Below, in pieces: positions 53,266-61,518 of a stretch of 64,000 nt of DNA. The notes under the pieces were generated by a model. That model made no database searches. It was not told where the DNA came from and saw only the letters and a program-made list of their open reading frames with translations. The stretch comes from Arthrobacter_H rhombi (lineage in GTDB: Bacteria; Actinomycetota; Actinomycetes; Actinomycetales; Micrococcaceae): contig NZ_BAAAIV010000004.1 of assembly GCF_039526245.1 (NCBI RefSeq), positions 310,001-374,000 of the forward strand, written 5' to 3'. Every line of letters starts with the position of its first letter. Position 1 is the stretch's first letter. The position numbers were made by a program, and so were the translations under genes.

Positions 53266-54975
53266 GTGTCCGGTTACGCAGTCCTCGCCACCCATTCCAC
53301 CGCCCAGGCGGCCCCCGAACAGGGGGCGGCTTCCGCCGTCGTGCAGTTGCTCGACGAGGACGGTGTGGAGCAGGGTCCGCCGGCCGTGTTGTTCCGCGAC
53401 CAGCTGCCGGCGTTCGTGCGTGAGCTGGAAGCAAGCCGGCCCCGCTGGGTGTGGGATCGCACCGTTGACTGGTATCCGTCGCTGTTGGCCGCCGGGTGCA
53501 CGGTGGAACGTGCGTGCGATCTGACGCTGTCCCGGACCATCCTGCGCCATTCCACCTCTGCCGCGCAGACGGACTACACGGAGGCGTTGCGGGCCGGCGG
53601 CGCCGACCGGGAGGACGCCGATCCGGCGGCCCTGCCCCCGGCCCGGGTGCCGGAAAACCAGGGGGCGCTCTTTTCCGAACCGCGGGATGAGCGGACGTCG
53701 GTGGAGGCGGTGGCCGCCGAGTTCCGTGAACAGCAAGGCGCAGTGCCGGCCACCCCGCAGGGGCGTCGGTTGCAGCTGCTGCTGGCCGCGGAGTCGGCCG
53801 GGGCCCTGGTGGCTGCCGAGATGCGCCACCACGGCATCCCGTGGCGGCCGGAGGTCCACGAGGCATTGCTGGCCGACGCCCTGGGGCCGCGCACCGCCCC
53901 GGGAACGCGCCCGGCCCGGGTGGAGGAGGTGGCCGTCGAGTTGCGCGCCGCGTTGCAGGCCCCCGGGCTGAACCCCGATTCCCCGCAGGAGCTGCTGCGC
54001 GCCCTGCACCGGGTCGGCATCGATGCCAAGAGCACCGGGCAGTGGGAGCTGCGCGAATACTCCCATCCCGCCCTGGAGGTCCTGCAGCGCTACAAGAAGC
54101 TCTCCCGGCTCCACACGGCCAACGGGTGGGCCTGGCTGGACGCCTGGGTCCACGACGGACGGTTCCGGCCCGAATATGTGGTCGGTGGCGTGGTCACCGG
54201 GCGGTGGGCCTCCCGCGGCGGCGGGGCGCTGCAGATCCCGCATACGATCCGCGACGCGGTCCGCCCGGATGCCGGGCATGTGCTCGTCGTCGCCGATGCC
54301 GCCCAGCTGGAGCCGCGCATCCTGGCGGCGCTGGGCCGTGACAACGGGTTGGCCGACGCCGCCCGCGGCCAGGACCTCTACCAGGGGATCGCCGACCAGG
54401 GTTTCGGCGGCGACCGGGCCCACGCGAAGATCGCCATGCTCGGTGCCATGTACGGTTCGACCACCGGGGAGGCAGGGCGGCTGATGCCCCAGCTGACGCG
54501 CACGTTCCCCGCGGCGATCGGGGTCCTGGAACGGGCGGCACGCATCGGTCAGGACGGCGGTGTGGTGGGCACCTGGTTGGGGCGGTGCTCTCCCGCGGCG
54601 TCGGAGCGGTGGCTCACCGGGCAGCGGGCCACCTCGGCCGAGGAGCAGCGCCGGGCCGACTCCTCCGCCAGGACGCGGGGGCGGTTCACCCGGAATTTCG
54701 TGGTCCAGGGCACCGCAGCCGAGTGGGCGTTGTGCTGGCTGGCCGACATCCGCCTGCGTCTGCGGGCCGTGAAGGCTGCGGGAGGCAACGACGGGGAACT
54801 GGTCTTCTTCCTGCACGACGAGGTGATGCTGCACGTGCCGGCCGAGGCCGCCGAACGGGTTTCGACGATGGTGCAGGAGGCGGCGGAACGGGCCGCGACG
54901 CTGATGTTCGGGCGGATCCCCGTGCAGTTCCCGGTCGGCGTCGTCACCGTCGACTCCTATGCAGACGCCAAGTAG
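53266..54975 (+). CDS. Bifunctional 3'-5' exonuclease/DNA polymerase-like protein (PolA family)
   Basis: A 569-residue family A polymerase-related protein without an N-terminal 5' nuclease. The polymerase core has RWASRGGGALQIPHTIRDAV (motif with the R of the fingers), VLVVADAAQLEPRILAALG (motif A, Asp), KIAMLGAMYGSTTGEAG (O-helix region) and FLHDEVMLHVP (motif C, HDE). The N-terminal 3'-5' exonuclease-like part is degenerate in view. Many actinobacteria carry this extra PolA-like gene. AAGAAT is six bases before the GTG at 53266. It is convergent with the Nudix gene. Confidence 0.85.
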   Translation: MSGYAVLATHSTAQAAPEQGAASAVVQLLDEDGVEQGPPAVLFRDQLPAFVRELEASRPRWVWDRTVDWYPSLLAAGCTVERACDLTLSRTILRHSTSAAQTDYTEALRAGGADREDADPAALPPARVPENQGALFSEPRDERTSVEAVAAEFREQQGAVPATPQGRRLQLLLAAESAGALVAAEMRHHGIPWRPEVHEALLADALGPRTAPGTRPARVEEVAVELRAALQAPGLNPDSPQELLRALHRVGIDAKSTGQWELREYSHPALEVLQRYKKLSRLHTANGWAWLDAWVHDGRFRPEYVVGGVVTGRWASRGGGALQIPHTIRDAVRPDAGHVLVVADAAQLEPRILAALGRDNGLADAARGQDLYQGIADQGFGGDRAHAKIAMLGAMYGSTTGEAGRLMPQLTRTFPAAIGVLERAARIGQDGGVVGTWLGRCSPAASERWLTGQRATSAEEQRRADSSARTRGRFTRNFVVQGTAAEWALCWLADIRLRLRAVKAAGGNDGELVFFLHDEVMLHVPAEAAERVSTMVQEAAERAATLMFGRIPVQFPVGVVTVDSYADAK

Positions 54976-54980
54976 GCCGC

Positions 54981-55715
54981 TTAGCTGAAGGGGTGGGGGC
55001 GGATCCGGCTCTGGTCCCAGGGACGGCTCCAGCCCAGGTCCTCGAGCAGCCGGTCCAACACGATGCCGGTGAAGCCCCAGATGATCCGGCCGTTGATGTC
55101 GAAGGCCGGCGAGCGGTGGGTGCGGCCGTTCCGGCTGACCTCGACGCGGAACCGGTGGACGGGGTCCACCAGATCGGCCACCGGTGCGCGGAAGACGGCC
55201 GCCGATTCCCCGGGATCCACGGCGAAGACCTCGCTGGGCTGGCCCCACCAGCCGATCACCGGGGTGACGACGAAGTTGGTGACGGGCAGTTCGGCCGCCG
55301 GCAGTTCGCCCAGGACCTCGACGCCGTCCGGGTCCAGCCCGGTTTCCTCCTGGGCTTCCCGCAGGGCCGCGGCCACTGCCGAGGCGTCCGTGTCATCGAT
55401 GGTCCCGCCCGGGAAGGCGATCTGCCCGGCGTGCTGGCGCAGCGTTGCGGCCCGCTCGACGAAGAGCAGGTCCAGGTCGGCCGGAACGGTGGATGGCGCC
55501 GCTGCCGCATCGATGTCATCCAGGCGGCCGAACAAGACCAGGACCGCGGCACGCCGGGCGGTGGCCTGGTCCATGCCCTCGAACATCCAGGAAGCGGGCA
55601 CCTTGCTGATGCCGTCGTCGCCGGCTTCCACCAGCGGGCGGTGGCGTTCGATGACCCCGAGCAGGTCGCGGCGGGCATCGAGCGTGGGGTGGGCCTGCGA
55701 ACCGGTGGAGCTCAT
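54981..55715 (-). CDS. Nudix hydrolase (CoA pyrophosphatase-like)
   Basis: A 244-residue Nudix protein. The box GGTIDDTDASAVAAALREAQEETGL contains REAQEETG with the metal-binding Glu residues, preceded by HAGQIAFPGG, which is typical of CoA pyrophosphatases (UPF0035 motif). M. tuberculosis Rv3672c is the positional counterpart. The start overlaps the nth stop as ATGA, so repair and Nudix genes are coupled. Substrate (CoA, acyl-CoA) is by homology. Confidence 0.87.
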   Translation of the reverse strand: MSSTGSQAHPTLDARRDLLGVIERHRPLVEAGDDGISKVPASWMFEGMDQATARRAAVLVLFGRLDDIDAAAAPSTVPADLDLLFVERAATLRQHAGQIAFPGGTIDDTDASAVAAALREAQEETGLDPDGVEVLGELPAAELPVTNFVVTPVIGWWGQPSEVFAVDPGESAAVFRAPVADLVDPVHRFRVEVSRNGRTHRSPAFDINGRIIWGFTGIVLDRLLEDLGWSRPWDQSRIRPHPFS

Positions 55716-56527
55716 GCTCCCAGCCCGTGTCCCAGGGCGCGCAGTTCCTGTCGGGTCTTGCCCGCGCGCATCGACTCCAGCAGGTCTTCGCGCCCGGGGG
55801 CCAGTTCGTACTTGAGCAGCTTCGCGGCCTTCTGGGGGTCGGTCTCCCCCTCGCCGTAGGACGGGCACAGGGTGGCGATGGGGCAGGCACCGCAGGCGGG
55901 CTTCTTCGCGTGGCAGACCCGGCGCCCGTGGAACACCACCCGGTGCGAGAGCATGGTCCAATCGCGCTTCTCGAACAGGGCGCCGACCGCGTGTTCGACC
56001 TTCACCGGGTCGGTCTCCTCCGTCCACCCGAATCGCCGCGAGAGCCGCAGGAAGTGGGTGTCCACGGTGATCCCGGGGACGTCGAAGGCGTTGCCGAGCA
56101 CGACGTTGGCCGTCTTGCGCCCCACCCCGGGCAGGGTGACCAGGTCCTGGAGCCGTGCCGGGACCACGCCGTCGTGCTCATCGACGATGGCCCGGGCCAT
56201 GGACACGATGTTGTTGGCCTTGGCGCGGAAGAAGCCGGTGGAGCGGATGAGTTCCTGCACGGCTTCCAGCTCGGCTTCGGCCAGCGCCTGCGGCGTGGGG
56301 TAGGCGGCGAACAGGGCGGGGGTGATCGCGTTGACGCGCACATCGGTGGTTTGCGCCGAGAGGATGGTCGCCACGAGCAGCTCGAAGGCGTTCGTGAAGT
56401 CCAGTTCCGGAACGGCATACGGGTAGGCCTCGCCGAGCAGCCGGTTGATCTTGCGGGCCCGGCGCTTGAGCCCGATGACGGTTTCACCGCCGCGCGGGCG
56501 GGGCGTGGGGGTGCTCGGCAAGGGCAC
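55712..56527 (-). CDS. nth: Endonuclease III
   Basis: A 271-residue DNA glycosylase/AP lyase for oxidised pyrimidines. The helix-hairpin-helix LPGVGRKTANVVLGNAF carries the catalytic Lys, VDTHFLRLSRR the catalytic Asp, and CHAKKPACGACPIATLC the [4Fe-4S] ligands in C-X6-C-X2-C-X5-C spacing. GTG 56527 is the first start after the upstream stop at 56530. An N-terminal ~20-residue polar extension precedes the conserved domain. Corresponds to Rv3674c by position. Confidence 0.95.
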   Translation of the reverse strand: MPLPSTPTPRPRGGETVIGLKRRARKINRLLGEAYPYAVPELDFTNAFELLVATILSAQTTDVRVNAITPALFAAYPTPQALAEAELEAVQELIRSTGFFRAKANNIVSMARAIVDEHDGVVPARLQDLVTLPGVGRKTANVVLGNAFDVPGITVDTHFLRLSRRFGWTEETDPVKVEHAVGALFEKRDWTMLSHRVVFHGRRVCHAKKPACGACPIATLCPSYGEGETDPQKAAKLLKYELAPGREDLLESMRAGKTRQELRALGHGLGA

Positions 56528-56529
56528 GA

Positions 56530-57756
56530 TCAGGCCCGTTCGATCCGGCCGAGATCGCGCAACACGCCGACGGAGCCGTCGGTGTCCTGGACGAGGAACT
56601 CGTAGCCGCGGTCCTCCAGGGCCAGGATCCATTCGCCGGGTTCCAGGACGAAGGCGTTGCGGCCCGTGGCCTCGTGGACCGCGGTCCTGCGTTCGGGCAC
56701 GGCGAACCAGAAGGCCTGGTGGGCCGGTCCGTCCTGGCCGGCGCTGGTGGCGGAGAAGGAGTGTTCCTCCGGTGCCGCGGCGTCCTGTCCGGAGCCCGTC
56801 GGCTCCGCACCTGCGGTGGAACCGACGCTCGGCTCCACGGTGGTTCCGAGGGTGGTTTCCGGTGCGGGGGCCTCGGCGGCGGCATCCGGGCTGGCGTCAG
56901 GGACAACTGCTGGTTCGACGACGGACGATCCCGACGCGTCCGCGGTGGACTCCGCGGTGGCCTGATCCAGGGGCTGCTCGGCCGGCTCCACCACCGGCTC
57001 CGCGGTGGGCTGTTCCGCCGATTCCTGCGTGGCCCCCGGGCGCGGCCAGGCACCCGGGGTGGGCTCCGGCGTCGTGCTGTGGGTGGCGGACAGTCCGGTG
57101 GCCACCGACGGCACCACTGGCTGGTCGGCATCCGCCGCGGGGCTGGCCACCGACGCATCGCCGGCGGTATGCGGATGGCCGGGCGCGGCGGTGTGTGCGG
57201 ACGCCGGGCCGGCGGCGGGAGACGGCTCCGATGCGGCCGACTCACGCGGTGCACGTGGTGCACGCGGGGCGCTGGGGAGGATCGGACGGGTCAGCAGCGC
57301 CGCCTCGCCGGGGACGAAGTCCAACACGAAGCCCGGGATGTACGGGGCGGCAGTGGTGCCGCCGGCCATGACCAGTGCGCCGAGCAGGCCCAGCAGGAAC
57401 GCGGGGTTCATCGACATGACCGAGGAGATGAAGAAGTACAGGATGCCCAGCAGCGACACCACGGAGGCCAGCTGGTCCAGGGTGAGCGAACCGGCGGTGA
57501 CGTGGGTGCGGCCGGCCAGGCGCCGCCAGGCGAAGGCCACCCCGATGACCAGCGGCAGGGCCAGCGAGATGAACTGGTTGAACGCCGTCGTGTGGAACGT
57601 CCAGACATTGGCGTAGGAGCCGCCACCGACCTGGAAGGGCAGCACGGAACCGATCAGCAGCAGCAGGGCACCGCCCATCACCACGACCTCACGCAACGTA
57701 AACGGGCCGGCCAACGCCGGGGCGGTCCCCGACGGATCGGCGGAGGATGTGGCCAC
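56530..57756 (-). CDS. Membrane protein with long acidic Ala/Pro/Glu linker and small C-terminal domain
   Basis: A 408-residue protein I do not recognise. Residues ~20-150 hold four membrane helices (FTLREVVVMGGALLLLIGSV, then QFISLALPLVIGVAFAW and two more); ~170-350 is a low-complexity Ala/Pro/Glu/Thr stretch, probably disordered; the last ~70 residues form a small domain (FWFAVPERRTAVHEATGR, WILALEDRGYEFLVQDTDG). The GTG at 57756 has AAAGGAG five bases ahead. It precedes nth on the same strand. The domain order suggests a cytoplasmic sensor or scaffold tethered to the membrane; this is inference. Confidence 0.65.
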   Translation of the reverse strand: MATSSADPSGTAPALAGPFTLREVVVMGGALLLLIGSVLPFQVGGGSYANVWTFHTTAFNQFISLALPLVIGVAFAWRRLAGRTHVTAGSLTLDQLASVVSLLGILYFFISSVMSMNPAFLLGLLGALVMAGGTTAAPYIPGFVLDFVPGEAALLTRPILPSAPRAPRAPRESAASEPSPAAGPASAHTAAPGHPHTAGDASVASPAADADQPVVPSVATGLSATHSTTPEPTPGAWPRPGATQESAEQPTAEPVVEPAEQPLDQATAESTADASGSSVVEPAVVPDASPDAAAEAPAPETTLGTTVEPSVGSTAGAEPTGSGQDAAAPEEHSFSATSAGQDGPAHQAFWFAVPERRTAVHEATGRNAFVLEPGEWILALEDRGYEFLVQDTDGSVGVLRDLGRIERA

Positions 57757-57883
57757 GATGACTCCTTTCGCCGCCACCTGCGTGGCGGGCTGCAATCTGC
57801 TTCGGCTTCCAGCCTATAGACGACAGCCCGGACACGGTGGCAGGTTCGGGCCCATTTTCGCCCCCGACCTGCCCGGAATCAAC

Positions 57884-57912
57884 CGTTCACCGCAGAATCG
57901 GAGCGGTGAACG
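57884..57912. promoter_or_regulatory. 10-bp inverted repeat CGTTCACCGC-N9-GCGGTGAACG upstream of acs
   Basis: A perfect 10-bp inverted repeat with a 9-base spacer in the 245-base gap between divergent genes (membrane protein and acs). It lies ~90 bases before the acs GTG and upstream of a candidate -10 TAGCCT (57956-57961). Because neither neighbouring gene ends here it is more likely an operator than a terminator. The regulator is unknown. A GlxR-like match nearby is poor. The rest of the gap shows nothing else. Confidence 0.5.
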
Positions 57913-58001
57913 TCTCACATCGTGACCGAGGACACGCTGACCGGCTATCGGTTGTAGCCTGACTCACAGCACCCCTATTCCGCTCCGAAAGGATCGACAT
58001 C

Positions 58002-59984
58002 GTGTCGGACAAGCACTCCACCCTCGACAACCTGTCCCATGAGGACCGCAGCTTCGCCCCCAGCGCCGGTTTCGCCGCGCAGGCAGTGGCGCACGAGGAC
58101 CTCTACCAACGGGCGGCCGATGACCGGCTGGGTTACTGGGCCGATCGGGCCCGCGAGGTCCTGACCTGGGACACCGACTTCACGCAGACGCTGGACTGGT
58201 CCGAGGCGCCGGTGGCGAAGTGGTTCGTCGGGGGCAAGGTCAACGCCGCCTACAACGCGCTGGACCGCCACGTCGAGGCCGGCAACGGCGACCGGGTGGC
58301 CATCCACTTCGAGGGCGAGCCGGGCGACACCCGCACCTACACGTATGCGCAGCTGACCGAGGAGGTCAAGCGCGCAGCGAACGCGTTCGGCTCCCTGGGC
58401 GTCTCCAAGGGCGACCGCGTGGCCGTCTACCTGCCGATGATCCCCGAGGCAGTCATCACCATGCTGGCCTGCGCCCGCATCGGCGCCATCCACTCGGTGG
58501 TCTTCGGCGGGTTCTCCGCCGACGCGCTGCGCAGCCGCATCGACGACGCCGAGGCCAAGCTGGTCGTCACCGCGGACGGCACCTGGCGCCGCGGCAAGCC
58601 CAGCCCGCTCAAGCCAGCCGTCGACGAGGCCGTCGCCAACTGCGCCGGATCCGTGCAGAACGTCCTGGTCGTCAAGCGCAACGGCGAGGACGTCGCCTGG
58701 ACCGATGGGCTGGATCTGTGGTGGGAGGACGTGGTCGCCGCCGCCGACCCCGAGCACACTGCGGAGGGCCACGACTCCGAGCACCCGCTGTTCGTGCTCT
58801 ACACCTCCGGCACCACCGGCAAGCCCAAGGGCATCATCCACACCACCGGCGGCTACCTGGTGCAGAACGCCGCCACCCACCGCGACACCTTCGACCTGCA
58901 CCCCGAGTCGGACGTCTTCTGGTGCACCGCCGACATCGGCTGGGTCACCGGACACAGCTACGTCACCTACGGCCCGTTGGTCAACGGCGCCACCCAGGTC
59001 ATCTACGAGGGCACCCCGGACACCCCGCACCAGGGCCGCTGGTGGGAGATCGTGCAGAAGTACGGCGTCTCGATCCTCTATACCGCCCCCACGGCCATCC
59101 GCACCATGATGAAGTGGGGCCGCGACATCCCCGACGGCTATGACCTCTCCTCGCTGCGCGTGCTCGGTTCCGTCGGCGAACCCATCAACCCCGAGGCGTG
59201 GATGTGGTACCGCGACGTCATCGGCACCAATGCCGGGGCTAACGGCGAGCGCAAGGACGAGCCCACCCCCATCGTGGACACCTGGTGGCAGACCGAGACC
59301 GGCGCACACATGATCGCCCCGCTGCCCGGGGTCACCGCCACCAAACCCGGTTCGGCCCAGGTCCCGGTCCCGGGCATCACCGTGGACGTCGTCGATGAGA
59401 ACGGCGCCTCGGTGGGCAACGGAGAGGGCGGCTACCTGGTCATCCGCGATCCGTGGCCGGCCATGCTGCGCGGCATCTGGGGCGACATGCAGCGCTACCA
59501 GGACACCTACTGGTCACGCTTCGAGAACATGTACTTCGCCGGTGACGGTGCCAAGAAGGACGACGACGGCGACATCTGGCTGCTGGGCCGGGTGGACGAT
59601 GTCATGAACGTCTCCGGGCACCGCCTGTCCACCACCGAGATCGAATCCTCGCTGGTGGCCAGCCCGCTGGTCGCCGAGGCGGCGGTCGTCGGGGCGAAGG
59701 ACGAGACCACCGGGGAGGCCGTCTACGCGTTCGTCATCCTGCAGCGCGAACCCGAGGACGGGGAGGACGTCGTGGAGATCCTGCGCGCCCATGTGGGCAA
59801 GCAGATCGGTGCCATCGCCAAGCCGCGGGGCATCTTCGTGGTCCCCGAGCTGCCCAAGACGCGTTCGGGCAAGATCATGCGCCGCCTGCTCAAGGACGTC
59901 GCCGAGGGCCGCGAGGTGGGCGACTCCACCACCCTGGCCGACGCCTCGGTGATGCAGCAGATCGCCGACTCCGTCCGCCGCTGA
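58002..59984 (+). CDS. acs: Acetyl-CoA synthetase
   Basis: A 660-residue AMP-forming synthetase activating acetate to acetyl-CoA. FVLYTSGTTGKPKGIIHTTGGY is the P-loop, DIGWVTGHSYVTYGPL, WWQTETGAHM and GRVDDVMNVSGHRLS are Acs motifs, and the C-terminal PKTRSGKIMRRLLK has the Lys whose acetylation controls Acs in other bacteria. The GTG follows AAAGGA. The AcuC-type deacetylase elsewhere in the window is a candidate regulator. Positional counterpart of Rv3667. Confidence 0.97.
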   Translation: MSDKHSTLDNLSHEDRSFAPSAGFAAQAVAHEDLYQRAADDRLGYWADRAREVLTWDTDFTQTLDWSEAPVAKWFVGGKVNAAYNALDRHVEAGNGDRVAIHFEGEPGDTRTYTYAQLTEEVKRAANAFGSLGVSKGDRVAVYLPMIPEAVITMLACARIGAIHSVVFGGFSADALRSRIDDAEAKLVVTADGTWRRGKPSPLKPAVDEAVANCAGSVQNVLVVKRNGEDVAWTDGLDLWWEDVVAAADPEHTAEGHDSEHPLFVLYTSGTTGKPKGIIHTTGGYLVQNAATHRDTFDLHPESDVFWCTADIGWVTGHSYVTYGPLVNGATQVIYEGTPDTPHQGRWWEIVQKYGVSILYTAPTAIRTMMKWGRDIPDGYDLSSLRVLGSVGEPINPEAWMWYRDVIGTNAGANGERKDEPTPIVDTWWQTETGAHMIAPLPGVTATKPGSAQVPVPGITVDVVDENGASVGNGEGGYLVIRDPWPAMLRGIWGDMQRYQDTYWSRFENMYFAGDGAKKDDDGDIWLLGRVDDVMNVSGHRLSTTEIESSLVASPLVAEAAVVGAKDETTGEAVYAFVILQREPEDGEDVVEILRAHVGKQIGAIAKPRGIFVVPELPKTRSGKIMRRLLKDVAEGREVGDSTTLADASVMQQIADSVRR

Positions 59985-60000
59985 CCCGCAGGTTCCGGCC

Positions 60001-60034
60001 ACGCCCCGTCACACACCACGTGTGGGCGGGGCGT
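60001..60034 (+). terminator. Hairpin terminator after acs
   Basis: ACGCCCCG pairs with CGGGGCGT, with an inner ACAC/GTGT stem, followed by GGGGGTTT. It lies between acs and aroQ, so the two are probably separate transcripts. Confidence 0.7.
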
Positions 60035-60052
60035 GGGGGTTTAATGGGGGCC

Positions 60053-60505
60053 ATGACTGACACCGCTTCGGCACCCCGCCGCCTCCTGGTCCTCAACGGC
60101 CCCAACCTGAACCTGCTGGGCACCCGTGAACCGGCCATCTACGGCACCGCCACCCTGGACGACGTCGAGGCGCTGTGCCGCGACCGGGCCGCGGTCCACG
60201 GCGTGGACGTCGACTTCCTGCAGTCCAACCATGAGGGCGTGCTCATCGACGCGATCCACGCGGCCCGCGGGACGGCGGCCGGGATCGTCATCAACCCGGG
60301 CGCCTTCACGCACACCTCCATCGCCATCGCCGACGCGATCGCCGGGGTCGAGGTCCCCACCGTCGAGGTCCACATCTCCAACGTCCACGCCCGCGAGGCG
60401 TTCCGCCACCACTCCTACATCTCACCGGTGGCCGCAGCGGTGATCATCGGCGCCGGCATCAACGGGTACGGCTACGCCATCGACCAGCTCGCCACCCGCG
60501 GCTAG
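60053..60505 (+). CDS. aroQ: Type II 3-dehydroquinate dehydratase
   Basis: A 150-residue shikimate-pathway enzyme. NGPNLNLLGTREPAIYG (with the catalytic Tyr), QSNHEGVLIDAI, VINPGAFTHTSIAI and VEVHISNVHAREAFRHHSY match the family. TTTAAT ends seven bases before the ATG at 60053; earlier in-frame starts would read through the terminator region. It supplies the same pathway as the DAHP synthase at 28 kb, though with no linkage. Confidence 0.95.
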   Translation: MTDTASAPRRLLVLNGPNLNLLGTREPAIYGTATLDDVEALCRDRAAVHGVDVDFLQSNHEGVLIDAIHAARGTAAGIVINPGAFTHTSIAIADAIAGVEVPTVEVHISNVHAREAFRHHSYISPVAAAVIIGAGINGYGYAIDQLATRG

Positions 60506-60512
60506 GCCCCCC

Positions 60513-61499
60513 ATGGACCAGGGCGGCCCCGGAGCAGCTGCCCACACGGCGGCCACCTACAACCATTACGCCGGCACCTGGTTCGCCGGGCACTCGGCCG
60601 TCTATGCCGCCTGGGCGGCCCACGTCGCGGCCACACCCCGCCTGGCCGGACTCATCGCCACCCTGCCACCGGCCAAACGCCAACCCAACCTGGTCTTCGC
60701 CGCCTCCCGTTTCCTGGGCTGCCCCGACGCCGACCCGGCCACCTGGGAGGCGTTCGTGCACGAGCGCTGGCCCGCCCTCCACGCGGTGATCCTCGGGCAC
60801 CGCACGCAGACCAATGAGCCACGCCGCTGCGCCACGCTGCTCCCCGCCTTCGGGCTCATTGCCGCCCGGACCGGAAAGCCACTGGCCCTCATCGAGGTCG
60901 GCCCCTCCGCCGGACTGTGCCTGCTGCCTGACCTGTACTCCTACCAGTACGACGGCGGCACCCACCTGGGCACCGGGACTCCCCTTCTCCGCTGTGCCAC
61001 CACGGGCCATCCCCCGCTGCCCACTTCCCTGCCGGAAGTCGCTTCGCGGACCGGGGTCGATCTGAACCCGTTGGATGGCACCGACCCGGAAACCGCCAGG
61101 TGGCTCGAGGCACTGGTCTGGCCGGGCCAGGACGAGCGGCTGGCCACCCTGCGCGGCGCACTCGCCACCCTGTCGGCCAGCGGCACCCCGCGTCCCCGCC
61201 TCGTCGACGGCGACCTGAATGCACGCGTCGCCGAACTGGTCGCCGAGGTTCCCGCCTCGCACACCGCGGTGGTCTTCCATTCGGCGGTGTTGGCCTACCT
61301 GGAGCCCATCGAACGTGCCCGCTTCGCCGCCACGATGGCCACGCTGGACTGCAGCTGGGTCTCGAACGAGAACTTCTTCATGGACGAGGCGGGGGCAACC
61401 GTGCCCTCGGCCCACGGCGACCGGTTCACCCTGGCCCTCGATGGCCGCCCGCTGGCCTACACGGGCCAGCATGGGGCCACGCTGGACTGGATCCGCTGA
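60513..61499 (+). CDS. DUF2332 family protein
   Basis: A 328-residue protein. The conserved IEVGPSAGLCLLPDLYSYQY (a SAM-type glycine motif), LLRCATTGHPPLP, and VVFHSAVLAYLEP followed by WVSNENFF match the uncharacterised DUF2332 family, common in actinobacteria. The Gly-rich motif hints at a methyltransferase-like fold, but no activity is established. Eight bases separate it from aroQ, so the two are likely co-transcribed. Confidence 0.85.
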   Translation: MDQGGPGAAAHTAATYNHYAGTWFAGHSAVYAAWAAHVAATPRLAGLIATLPPAKRQPNLVFAASRFLGCPDADPATWEAFVHERWPALHAVILGHRTQTNEPRRCATLLPAFGLIAARTGKPLALIEVGPSAGLCLLPDLYSYQYDGGTHLGTGTPLLRCATTGHPPLPTSLPEVASRTGVDLNPLDGTDPETARWLEALVWPGQDERLATLRGALATLSASGTPRPRLVDGDLNARVAELVAEVPASHTAVVFHSAVLAYLEPIERARFAATMATLDCSWVSNENFFMDEAGATVPSAHGDRFTLALDGRPLAYTGQHGATLDWIR

Positions 61500-61518
61500 G
61501 CGCACCCGCCTGCGGGTC

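Noticed and set aside
53134..55248. 704-residue minus-strand open frame opposite the PolA-like gene
   Set aside because: Antisense shadow crossing three annotated genes and an intergenic region; composition typical of shadows.
57917..57932. Possible GlxR site in front of acs
   Set aside because: CGTGACCGAGGACACG matches only about seven of ten consensus positions and is off-centre relative to the -10 element.
57975..59309. 444-residue minus-strand open frame opposite acs
   Set aside because: Gly/Asp/Val-rich antisense frame; acs is unmistakable.
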